A stretch of DNA of 17,867 nucleotides from CAYSPT01 sp964432985. Its GTDB lineage: Bacteria > Muiribacteriota > CAYSPT01. Position numbers and translations under genes: made by a program. The notes beneath the pieces are model-generated. The model searched no databases. It was not told the origin of the DNA and was given only the letters and a program-made list of their open reading frames with translations. Shown here piece after piece: positions 7,180-14,360 of the stretch (the stretch's first letter is position 1; every line of letters begins with the position of its first letter). The stretch covers positions 1-17,867 of the forward strand of contig CAYSPT010000088.1 of assembly GCA_964432985.1 (NCBI GenBank). Reading direction: 5' to 3'.

Positions 7180-8118
7180 ATGTGGAAGATAATCGGCGGG
7201 CTCTTCATGGGATGGAGCCTGGGAGGTAACGACGCCGCCAACGTGTTCGGTCCCGGGGTGGCCGCCCGGGTTCTCAAGTACTCTACCGCCGTCATCCTGA
7301 TCGCTGTCTTCGTCATCCTGGGCGCCAGCCTCGAAGGCCCCAAGTGCATGCACATCATCAAGTCCGTGGGAAAACTCACTCCCTGGACTGCTTTTATCGC
7401 CACCATAGCTGCCGGGCTCACAATCACGCTCATGACCATCCTGGCCATCCCTTCATCCACGTCCCAGGCCATCATGGGAGCCATTCTCGGCGTGTGCCTG
7501 GTGTCGGGACAGCCCAACTGGGGGGCCCTGGGGAAAGCCGCCACCTGCTGGGTGCTCACCCCGATCGGAGCAGCCATAATTGCTTTCACCCTGATGAAAA
7601 TCATGATCCCGACCACCAGGAAATTTCTCAAGACCGACGCCGCCATCAACCGGTTTGCGTTTTTGGGGCTGCTGGTGGCCGGTTGTTACGGTTCTTATTC
7701 TCTGGGAGCAAACAACGTGGCCAACGTTACCGGCGTCTATGTCAGCGCCGGTCTGCTCAAATCCCGTATGGCCGCCATAGTCGGCGGGCTGGCGATCGCC
7801 GCCGGGGCTCTTACCTTCAGTAAGAGGGTCATGAAAGCAGTAGGCCACGATATTACCATGATCGGACCCCTGGGAGCCTTTATTGCCGAGATGTCAGAAG
7901 CTATAACGGTCCATATCTTTACCCAGGTCGGCGTTCCGGTATCCACATCCCAGGCCATTGTGGGAGCTATTATCGGAATCGGTCTGGTCCGAGGGATCAA
8001 AGCGGTCAGCAAGAAGAAGATAACCCAGATATTCATCGGCTGGATAAGCACTCCCCTGACGGCGGCAATCATCACCTATTGCACCTGCCGTTTCATCCTG
8101 CCGATGTTTCAGATCTGA
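7180..8118 (+). CDS. pit: inorganic phosphate transporter, Pit family
   Basis: Low-affinity inner-membrane Pi (metal-phosphate) symporter of the PHO4/Pit family (PF01384). The 312 residues are almost entirely hydrophobic helices and show the family's internal inverted duplication: GGNDAAN (15-21) matches GANNVAN (176-182), and PSSTSQAIMGAILG (91-104) matches PVSTSQAIVGAIIG (253-266). The second signature has Asn where Asp is usual (GANN instead of GAND). There is no long central cytoplasmic loop, as in the short Pit proteins. Start is ATG 7180, 18 bp after the PhoU-like gene; a weak GGAG precedes it, so translation is probably coupled. The Na/Pi cotransporter gene starts 12 bp after its stop. 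Confidence 0.93.
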   Translation: MWKIIGGLFMGWSLGGNDAANVFGPGVAARVLKYSTAVILIAVFVILGASLEGPKCMHIIKSVGKLTPWTAFIATIAAGLTITLMTILAIPSSTSQAIMGAILGVCLVSGQPNWGALGKAATCWVLTPIGAAIIAFTLMKIMIPTTRKFLKTDAAINRFAFLGLLVAGCYGSYSLGANNVANVTGVYVSAGLLKSRMAAIVGGLAIAAGALTFSKRVMKAVGHDITMIGPLGAFIAEMSEAITVHIFTQVGVPVSTSQAIVGAIIGIGLVRGIKAVSKKKITQIFIGWISTPLTAAIITYCTCRFILPMFQI

Positions 8119-8130
8119 GAGGAACCAGGT

Positions 8131-10290
8131 ATGAAAGTCCGGTTTGCAGGCAGGATGATGAGTTGGGCAGACAGCAATCAGGGCGGTCTGCGTAAACGCA
8201 CCTTCATTACGGCAACGGTTCTGCTGATACTGATAATGACGGGTCTGACACCCTCCTGTTTCGCCCAGGAGCGTACGCTGTCCAACATCACCTTCAAACC
8301 GGGGCAGATGGAGATGAGCATCCTGCTCGGAGACGACACCACCCGGGAACTGGCGGTGTGCCTGACTGGCAAAAGCGGTCCCATCCGGGGAGAAAAAGTC
8401 TATTTCAACATCGAAACGACACCTTCCAAGTCCCAAAAGCATGCACTGAGTGTCCGATCGGCAACTACCGGAACCGACGGTGTGGCCCGGGTCCTCTTCA
8501 CTCACGGCGGAAAGCCGGGGACCTACCTGGTGGAAGCCTTCGTACCCGAGGCGAATAACAGCCCGGTTCTTTTCACCATAGCCGTCCGAAAACGCATGTG
8601 GCTGGTATTTCTGATCGCCTCGCTCCTGGGCGCAACCGCGGTGTTCCTCTACGGGATGAAGATCATGAGCGACAGCATGCAGGAACTGGGAGGCACCCGC
8701 CTGGCTGGGATACTTGAGAAGTTCACCTCCAACCGCTTCTCGGCGCTGATGGTGGGCGCGCTGATTACCGCGCTGATTCAGTCTTCGTCAGCCACCACGG
8801 TCATGGTGGTGGGGCTCATCAACGGCGGAGTTCTGCAATTCACCCAGTCCATCGGAATCATCCTGGGAGCCAACATAGGCACCACCATCACCGCCCAGAT
8901 CGTGGCGTTCAAGCTCTCGGATTACGCCCTGATCTTTATCGCTATCGGATTCCTGATGAGCGTCATCCCCAAATCGACCCGGTGGAAAAAGATCGGCAAG
9001 ATCATCCTGGGCTTTGGCATTCTCTTTTTCGGTATCAAGGTCATGGCCGACATCACCCGGCCGCTTCGGACCTACCAGCCCTTCATCTCCCTGATACTCA
9101 AGCTGGAAAATCCGGTATTAGGGGTGATCGTGGGAGCCATTTTCACCACCATGATCCAGTCCTCCAGCGCCGCCACCGGTGTTTATATCGCCCTGTCGTT
9201 TCAGGGGCTGATGACCCTCGAAGCGGCCATCCCTCTTATATTCGGCGCCAACATCGGCACCAGCACCACGGCACTGTTGGCCAGTATCGGGGGCTCACGC
9301 GAAGCCAAGCGGGCAGCAGTCTGCCACACCCTGTTCAACATGATGAAGGTGGTAGTGTTTTTACCGATAATCTCCTGGTACCGCGATTTAATCTTCCATA
9401 TGTCACCGCATCCTCCCGGAGCCACCGCGCTTTACACCATGGAGGAAGTGGCCCGGTATGCACCGCGCCAGATAGCCAACGCCCACACCATAGCCAAAAT
9501 CATCGCCGTCATCGCAGCCCTGCCCTTCACCGGGTACCTGGGCAAACTGGTCCGCTTCATCATCCCCGAGCGGGAGGATGAAAAGACCGTCGCACCGAAG
9601 TTCCTGGACGAAGATCTGCTCAAGTTTCCTCACATGGCGTTGCACGTCACCCGCAAAGAGGTCCTGCGTATCGCCGATTACACCATGCACATGGTGGACA
9701 ATGTGGTGGAAGTACTCAAGGAGCGGGACGAGAGCGTGATTCAGCAGACCATCGAGAACGACGAGAAAATCGATATCCCCTACAAGGCCATCCGACCCTA
9801 CCTGTCCAAACTCACCGAAGGTGCTCTGACTAAAGAACAGGCTTTCCAGGAATCGGTGGTGGTGCTGGTAGCCGAAGAACTCGAGAACATCGGCGATGTC
9901 ATCAGCAAGAGCCTGGTTCCGAACCTGGCCAAACTGATCGAGCGCAACCTGCTTTTTATTGAATCCGACTGGGAGCACATCCTGGATTTTCATATGCGGG
10001 TGAAAAGGGCCCTGAGCACCGTCATCGAGTGCTTCCGTTACGAGAAGGACCGGGATTATGAATCCATCGCAAACCTTATCGAGAGGCGTAAGAACGTCAA
10101 CACCTATTACAAGGCCCTTCACATTGCCCACCTGCAGAAGTTCAAAACCGGCGATTCCCAGATAATGGAGACCAGCACCATCTACCTTAACGCCATCGCC
10201 GACTTCAGGCAGTTGTACATGCTCAGCACCAACATCGCTCACACCATGATGGACTACCACCGGGCCATAAAAAAAACTGTAAGTCCATGA
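8131..10290 (+). CDS. Na+/Pi cotransporter with N-terminal Ig-like domain and C-terminal PhoU domain
   Basis: A 719-residue membrane protein. The core (about 155-480) is a Na_Pi_cotrans (PF02690, NptA/YjbB) module with both signature repeats: QSSSAT (217-222) with GANIGTT (246-252), and QSSSAA (343-348) with GANIGTS (372-378). The C-terminus (about 500-715) is a helical PhoU-like domain with acidic motifs (IENDEKID, EELENIGD), as in many family members. Unusually, about 150 residues precede the core: a signal-anchor or signal peptide (22-46), then a beta-rich domain (about 50-152) with a TGTDGVARVLFTHGG...GTYLVEAFVP pattern like bacterial Ig-like (Big_1/invasin) domains, placed outside the inner membrane. 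Start ATG 8131 has GAGAGG (8117-8122) overlapping the Pit stop. It is last in the operon, and a weak terminator follows at 10309. Confidence 0.92.
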   Translation: MKVRFAGRMMSWADSNQGGLRKRTFITATVLLILIMTGLTPSCFAQERTLSNITFKPGQMEMSILLGDDTTRELAVCLTGKSGPIRGEKVYFNIETTPSKSQKHALSVRSATTGTDGVARVLFTHGGKPGTYLVEAFVPEANNSPVLFTIAVRKRMWLVFLIASLLGATAVFLYGMKIMSDSMQELGGTRLAGILEKFTSNRFSALMVGALITALIQSSSATTVMVVGLINGGVLQFTQSIGIILGANIGTTITAQIVAFKLSDYALIFIAIGFLMSVIPKSTRWKKIGKIILGFGILFFGIKVMADITRPLRTYQPFISLILKLENPVLGVIVGAIFTTMIQSSSAATGVYIALSFQGLMTLEAAIPLIFGANIGTSTTALLASIGGSREAKRAAVCHTLFNMMKVVVFLPIISWYRDLIFHMSPHPPGATALYTMEEVARYAPRQIANAHTIAKIIAVIAALPFTGYLGKLVRFIIPEREDEKTVAPKFLDEDLLKFPHMALHVTRKEVLRIADYTMHMVDNVVEVLKERDESVIQQTIENDEKIDIPYKAIRPYLSKLTEGALTKEQAFQESVVVLVAEELENIGDVISKSLVPNLAKLIERNLLFIESDWEHILDFHMRVKRALSTVIECFRYEKDRDYESIANLIERRKNVNTYYKALHIAHLQKFKTGDSQIMETSTIYLNAIADFRQLYMLSTNIAHTMMDYHRAIKKTVSP

Positions 10291-10308
10291 ATAACCGTTG
10301 TTCACAGC

Positions 10309-10347
10309 CTGTATAAGTAGAGTATATTAATGAACTATACAGTTTTT
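10309..10347 (+). terminator. putative terminator of the phosphate operon
   Basis: CTGTATA (10309-10315) pairs perfectly with TATACAG (10336-10342) across a 20-nt loop and is followed directly by five T. The stem is AT-rich and the loop long, so efficiency may be low, but it lies 18 bp after the cotransporter stop in the right orientation. Between it and the promoter at 10511 I see only a small GCGC-TGAA-GCGC hairpin (near 10455) and no gene. Confidence 0.45.
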
Positions 10348-10510
10348 CGTTCGCGACGCTTTCTGCCTGTAAAAGCACATGCTCATAGTTAGCACGAATA
10401 ATTCACAAACTTTTCTGCTGCAGCTCGTAAATGAACCACCTACTTCGTTGCAGTGCGCTGAAGCGCAAGCGAAAAATGTACTTATCGTACCTATGGTAAT
10501 TAGATATAAG

Positions 10511-10540
10511 TTGACACAAATTTGTTGACAAGCCTACAAT
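10511..10540 (+). promoter_or_regulatory. strong promoter with overlapping palindrome
   Basis: TTGACA (10511-10516), 18 bp, TACAAT (10535-10540). A second TTGACA lies within the spacer (10525-10530), and ACAAATTTGT (10516-10525) is a perfect 10-bp palindrome between them, a possible operator. Predicted start near 10547 gives a leader of about 300 nt as assembled (about 150 nt once the artefactual gap is collapsed) containing the 15-bp repeat array, before the ATG at 10855. Confidence 0.75.
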
Positions 10541-10581
10541 AAAGATGAGAGGGTTTTAAATTTGCCGGACGGTAACGCCCC

Positions 10582-10826
10582 GCGGGCCGGCAGCCCACGG
10601 GCTGGAAACCTACGGACTGGAAACCTACGGACTGAAAGTCTACGGACTAAAAGTCTACGGACTGGAAGTCCNNNNNNNNNNNNNNNNNNNNNNNNNNNNN
10701 NNNNNNNNNNNNNNNNNNNNNNNNNNNNNNNNNNNNNNNNNNNNNNNNNNNNNNNNNNNNNNNNNNNNNNNCTGGAAACCTACGGACTGAAAGTCTACGG
10801 ACTAAAAGTCTACGGACTGGAAGTCC
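10582..10826 (+). repeat. array of 15-bp palindromic units in the 5' leader, with assembly gap
   Basis: Six consecutive 15-bp units run from 10582 to 10671; the last five follow ACGGACTGGAAGTCC with variation. Each is an imperfect hairpin of GGACT-nnn-AGTCC type, perfect in the last unit. A 100-N gap (10672-10771) interrupts the array, and the 55 nt on each side are identical (10617-10671 and 10772-10826), so the far side is probably the same DNA. Because the units are near-identical, true copy number may be higher. The unit is a multiple of three: a frame opened by TTG 10562 (with GAGAGGG 8 nt upstream) reads five-residue repeats of R-T-x-S/N-L type. After collapse it is open and in frame with the ATG at 10855. 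I regard the array as leader RNA or intergenic repeat; an N-terminal extension cannot be excluded. Confidence 0.75.
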
Positions 10827-10854
10827 GCCTCATCAGAAAACGAGGTGGAAATCA

Positions 10855-11919
10855 ATGATTACATCACGCAGCATGTCGCACGCGGCAGTTCTGTGTCTTT
10901 CTATATCATTATTTTTAGCAGTGTTCCTGGCTGTTCCCCATCAGGTCCGGGCCGGCAACAACGTGGTCAACATCCGCAACCCGCGGCCCAGCGACTGGGA
11001 CCATGACCGATGGTCGGAAAGCAGCAGCGGGGGAACGCCGGATTGGATGGTCAATTACGGAAACGACATGATGAACTCGGCCATGGGTCTGGCAGGCGGC
11101 CCCGGAGGGGCACAAACGGTGGCGTACGAGTTCCAGGCTTTCGAGGCAGAGTACGTCATGGGCCCCAACGGCGAGTGGCAGCTGGTTCAGCGCCATGATT
11201 ATGGCGGACGGGGCAACCTGGGCGGCACTCCCGGACGCACCGATCGCGGGGCAACGGGTAACACCACCCCGGGCGGCAATCCCGGACAACCCTGCCCGCC
11301 TACTACATCATCACCCGGTGGGTGACCCGCCACTTCACCCGGCAGTTCGCCGGGAGGAACCAGCAGACCCGCCACCGGCTATTCCGGTACCCCCTTCGAG
11401 GTAGCAGCTGTTCCCGGAAGTGACATTCCCGGCTACGAACTTCCTCCCGGAGTAGATCCAGATGATCCCGAAGCCGTGAACGAAGAGGAGCTGGCCGATG
11501 GATCAACCTCCAACATAGAGTTGAGCTATATCCAGTTTCACATCGAAGAGCTGGGAGTGGGAGAGCCGAGAACCGTCACCAGTGCAGACGGGACCCTACA
11601 GAAGCACGATGTTCGCGAAGACACCCGGTTGAAGTTCACGCTGCTACCGGAGTTCGTTCCCGACTGCGTACCCGAATCGGTAACCGTTAAAATAACTGAG
11701 TACGAGGTACCGCGGGACCTGGAACCAGAAAATCCGGCCCATTTCGAAGACGGTCTCATCTTCAGGGTACCCACTGACGGTTACGACCAGTGCTGCATCG
11801 AGGTCACCGCCGATTCGTCCGATCCGGGAAAAACCATTGTGCCGCTCAAGCTGGAGATCAAGGTTTTCGATATCAGCATGAAGCAAGAAGTCCTGCTGGA
11901 AAACACCGGAGGAAATTAA
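10855..11919 (+). pseudogene. secreted low-complexity protein interrupted by an in-frame TGA
   Basis: From ATG 10855 (GAGGTGG 6 nt upstream) the frame encodes a signal peptide (residues 1-33, hydrophobic core SISLFLAVFLAV, cut after VRA) and a Gly/Pro/Ser/Thr-rich region. It meets TGA at 11323-11325 (codon 157) and then stays open in the same frame to TAA 11917-11919. The linker composition is the same on both sides of the TGA (SSPGG before, SPGSSPGG after). The downstream part has no credible start; GTG 11476 lacks a ribosome-binding site. It holds a soluble beta-rich domain of about 140 residues that I do not recognise. Most likely this is one gene of about 354 codons carrying a nonsense mutation or sequencing error. 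If the stop is real, a 156-residue truncated protein is made. The next gene starts 5 bp later, so they form one operon. Confidence 0.7.
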
Positions 11920-11924
11920 CCGCA

Positions 11925-12623
11925 GTGTCAGAATCCTGGTTCAAGCGTATCAAACAGTCTCTTGCTGCCCGCAAATCTTACCGCCGCGCCGTCGACGCCT
12001 TCGAACAAAACGAGTTCGAGCAGGCGGCGGAGTACATCCGGCAGCACGCTCCGGTGCTTGAAAAAGATTCCATGGCCTGCCAGATTCTGGGACGGGCACT
12101 GTACGAAACCGATCAGCTGGAGGAAGCAGCCGGATGGCTCGAAAAAGCCTCCGAGCTGTCACCGCACAACCCGGCCAACCACCTTTACCTGGCCTATATC
12201 CGCTACGCCATGGAGGACCTGGACAAGACCGAAGCGGCCCTTAAGAAAGCGGCGGACGCCGATCCGGAAAACCCGCTGGGCTTTTACCTCAAAGGTCTCT
12301 GCAAGCTTCGCCGCGGTAGTATAGCGGAAGCGGAATTGCTGTTCGAGAAGTTCGCCGGATTCGAAAAGGGCACGGTGTTCACCCGGCTGCTGGCCATGGC
12401 GGAGCTCTACATGCAGCGGGAAGCAGAGTCGGTGACGGAAGTTGACCGAATCGTCGAAAAGGTGGAACAGGACCTGGACGCGCCTGAAAACCGTCCCGGT
12501 CTGCCTGTGCGCATAATGGAGAGCTTTCTCGGTGTGCGCATGGGGTATCCCGACCGAACCCTGGCCAAACTGCTGACTATGGCCGAGCTGTACTTCAAGG
12601 AAGTCGAGTCCGGGAAACAATAA
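11925..12623 (+). CDS. cytoplasmic TPR-repeat protein
   Basis: A 232-residue soluble protein with no signal peptide or membrane segment. Roughly four tetratricopeptide repeats cover residues 18-150, recognisable by A-x-x-x-F/Y-E, L-G-R-A-L-Y, LEEAAGWLEKASELSPHNP and LDKTEAALKKAADADPENP. The C-terminal 80 residues are helical and not obviously TPR. I chose GTG 11925 because GGAGGA (11908-11913) precedes it by 11 nt, it follows the previous gene by 5 bp, and the TPR-type sequence begins right after; the frame's upstream extension overlaps the previous gene. TPR proteins are scaffolds for protein contacts; the partner is probably the secreted protein's pathway or the convergent membrane TPR protein, but that is a guess from position. 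Confidence 0.8.
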   Translation: MSESWFKRIKQSLAARKSYRRAVDAFEQNEFEQAAEYIRQHAPVLEKDSMACQILGRALYETDQLEEAAGWLEKASELSPHNPANHLYLAYIRYAMEDLDKTEAALKKAADADPENPLGFYLKGLCKLRRGSIAEAELLFEKFAGFEKGTVFTRLLAMAELYMQREAESVTEVDRIVEKVEQDLDAPENRPGLPVRIMESFLGVRMGYPDRTLAKLLTMAELYFKEVESGKQ

Positions 12624-12639
12624 GCAGGTTAAACGGCGA

Positions 12640-14088
12640 TTATTGCCCGGCTGCGCCGGCGAGGGATTCGGCCATTTTTTTGGCGTAGTCTCTTACCGGG
12701 CCTTCAGCCGCCCGCTCCGCTGCGCGGCAGTAGTAATATGACGCCTGCTTCGTGTCTCCCAGGGTGCGGTGAGCGTCTCCCAGCATGCTGAGCGCGGCGG
12801 AAAATTCCGGGGCATACTCAACCGCCCTTTCCAGGCAGGGGATAGCCTGCTGGGGATTGCCCATGTCCTTGAGATAGATGGCCCCCAGCCTGGCGTGGGC
12901 GTCCGCCATCTGGGGGACGAGCCTGATGGCTTCCTGCAGGTGATGCACTGCGTCCCGGCTCATTCCCTGGTGATGGTGAGCAGCCCCGAGATACAGGTGC
13001 ACCTCTGCCGTGTTCGGCGACAACGCCAGGGACTTCTTGAACGACCGTACCGCCTGGGCGGAATCCTTGCCCTTGAGATACACCAGGCCCAGGTAGTAGT
13101 GCAGGCGAGGATTTTCGGGGTCGCGGCGGATGCGGTTCTGAAACGATTGCGCCAGCTCGTAGTTAACTCCGATGCCTTTTGTTTCCGGCGGAGGGCTTGA
13201 GACCGGCTCTTCGATTATTTCCACGGGAACGGCGGCCACCTCGGGAAACAGCTCACTCCTGATCTTCTTCACCAGTTCCCCGGCTTCCCGGCGAAGTGCC
13301 GCGCGTTTCGACGACGAATCCTGATTTTTGCGGTCCCTGGCCAGGAATTTTTCCAGGAGACTGAGCGCCTCCTCCAGGTCCCCATCCAGGTAGGAGATGA
13401 ATCCGGCCTGGTAAAGAGTCTCGGGATTCCCGGGAGCCATGATGAGGGCGGTCTGGACACGGTTCCTGAGCTCGTTCATCAGCCCGCGGTCCTCCCGGGC
13501 CAGGATATCCATATCCACTATGAGCGCCATGCGGTAGTGGTGCACCGCCCGGGACCGGCGGCCGAGGTCGTCACAGAGGATGGCCAGGCGGTACTGCACC
13601 TCGGCATTGGCCGGTTTGATCTCGGCGGACTTGACCAGCGCCTGGTACGCTTCTTTTTTTAAGCCTTTTTTGAGGGCCAGAAGGCCATAATCACCCAGGG
13701 CGTCTCCGTCGGTGGTACCCAGTTTACTGGCTTTTCGCAGCGCGGACAGCGCTGCACCATCCCGTCCGAGCCTGGCCAGCACACGGCCTTCAAGTCCCCA
13801 CACGTCGGCGGTTGCTTCTCCAGAGGTTTCCTCCAAAGACCGCGCCCGCTGCACGTGCTTAAGCGCTTCACGGGCACGTCCGAGATCGAGAAGNNNNNNN
13901 NNNNNNNNNNNNNNNNNNNNNNNNNNNNNNNNNNNNNNNNNNNNNNNNNNNNNNNNNNNNNNNNNNNNNNNNNNNNNNNNNNNNNNNNNNNNNGGCGGTG
14001 GAACCCGGGTGAGGTACCAGTAGTAGCCCGCACCAGCCGCCAGAGCCAGCAGAAACAGAAAAACGACCCATCCGAATAATCGTGCCAT
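12640..14088 (-). CDS. membrane-anchored TPR-repeat protein (contains gap)
   Basis: The product has one N-terminal membrane segment (about residues 5-27, WVVFLFLLALAAGAGYYWYL), then TPR repeats across most of the rest: a first block of about four to five repeats, a charged/proline-rich linker (VEIIEEPVSSPPPE) and a second block of at least four (ENPRLHYYLGLVYLKGKDSAQA, TAEVHLYLGAAHHHQG, MADAHARLGAIYL, FSAALSMLGDAHRTLG). It is probably anchored in the inner membrane with the repeats periplasmic or cytoplasmic. A 100-N gap (13894-13993) follows the anchor; its ends do not overlap, so missing length is unknown. I chose ATG at 14088: the in-frame TTG further upstream (14127) lies inside the -35 box of the gene's own promoter. 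It is convergent with the other TPR gene, stops 17 nt apart. Confidence 0.78.
   Translation of the reverse strand: MARLFGWVVFLFLLALAAGAGYYWYLTRVPPXXXXXXXXXXXXXXXXXXXXXXXXXXXXXXXXXXLLDLGRAREALKHVQRARSLEETSGEATADVWGLEGRVLARLGRDGAALSALRKASKLGTTDGDALGDYGLLALKKGLKKEAYQALVKSAEIKPANAEVQYRLAILCDDLGRRSRAVHHYRMALIVDMDILAREDRGLMNELRNRVQTALIMAPGNPETLYQAGFISYLDGDLEEALSLLEKFLARDRKNQDSSSKRAALRREAGELVKKIRSELFPEVAAVPVEIIEEPVSSPPPETKGIGVNYELAQSFQNRIRRDPENPRLHYYLGLVYLKGKDSAQAVRSFKKSLALSPNTAEVHLYLGAAHHHQGMSRDAVHHLQEAIRLVPQMADAHARLGAIYLKDMGNPQQAIPCLERAVEYAPEFSAALSMLGDAHRTLGDTKQASYYYCRAAERAAEGPVRDYAKKMAESLAGAAGQ
13894..13993. other. assembly gap of unknown true length
   Basis: 100 N inside the membrane TPR gene. 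Unlike the other two gaps, the flanks show no shared 55-nt overlap, so real sequence is missing. The nominal length keeps the frame open across it, but that may be chance. Confidence 0.9.
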
Positions 14089-14097
14089 ATCACTGTC

Positions 14098-14127
14098 ATT
14101 GTAAAGCGGCACCCACGCCCTTGTCAA
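14098..14127 (-). promoter_or_regulatory. promoter giving a nearly leaderless TPR transcript
   Basis: On the minus strand: TTGACA (14127-14122), 18 bp, TACAAT (14103-14098), both identical to the hexamers at 10511. Only 9 nt separate the -10 from the ATG at 14088, so the transcript would begin about 2-4 nt before the start codon. There is no Shine-Dalgarno in front of this gene, in agreement with leaderless initiation. Confidence 0.7.
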
Positions 14128-14172
14128 AAGCTAATCCGAATAATGAACAAAAACTATAGAATGCGTTGATAA

Positions 14173-14202
14173 TTGACGAATCGCCGTTTTTTCTGCTAGC
14201 AT
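14173..14202 (+). promoter_or_regulatory. predicted promoter of the surface-sugar genes
   Basis: TTGACG (14173-14178), 18 bp, TAGCAT (14197-14202). Spacer and -35 match the other promoters; the -10 is weaker. Predicted start near 14209 leaves a structured leader of about 150 nt before ATG 14361, including a 7-bp ATCCGGA/TCCGGAT hairpin (14214-14238). Confidence 0.5.
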
Positions 14203-14303
14203 TGGCAGGCAAAATCCGGAGAGTTTTTAAATCCGGATATTGACGAATACTATTGCATTTTTCGGTTTGAACCGGCAATGAATAATCGTGAATCCGATAG
14301 ATC

Positions 14304-14350
14304 AGGAGGATGTGCAACCCGATCAACCGGGCAATGCTGCCCGGTGCACA
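14304..14350 (+). promoter_or_regulatory. structured leader around the dehydratase start
   Basis: AGGAGG (14304-14309) abuts an ATG (14310). ACCGGGCA (14326-14333), loop ATGC, and TGCCCGGT (14338-14345) form a perfect 8-bp stem, and TGTGC (14311-14315) pairs with GCACA (14346-14350), so 13 consecutive 3' bases are paired. The fold covers two in-frame ATGs (14310, 14334) and ends 10 nt before ATG 14361. Possible translational control or start selection by structure. Confidence 0.4.
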
Positions 14351-14360
14351 TGGATACGAT

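Noticed and set aside
10582..10826. Short regular repeats as a CRISPR array
   Set aside because: Units are only 15 bp, contiguous and without unique spacers, and no cas gene is nearby.
11323..11354. UGA followed 12 nt later by a GC hairpin (11338-11354), reminiscent of a bacterial selenocysteine insertion element
   Set aside because: The stem lacks the bulged U and the GGU-type apical loop of known elements. The codon lies in a Pro/Gly/Ser linker rather than a redox motif, and no selenoprotein machinery is visible.
14089..14127. N-terminal extension of the membrane TPR protein from TTG 14127
   Set aside because: That TTG is part of the -35 box of the gene's own promoter and cannot be in the transcript; ATG 14088 directly precedes the membrane segment.
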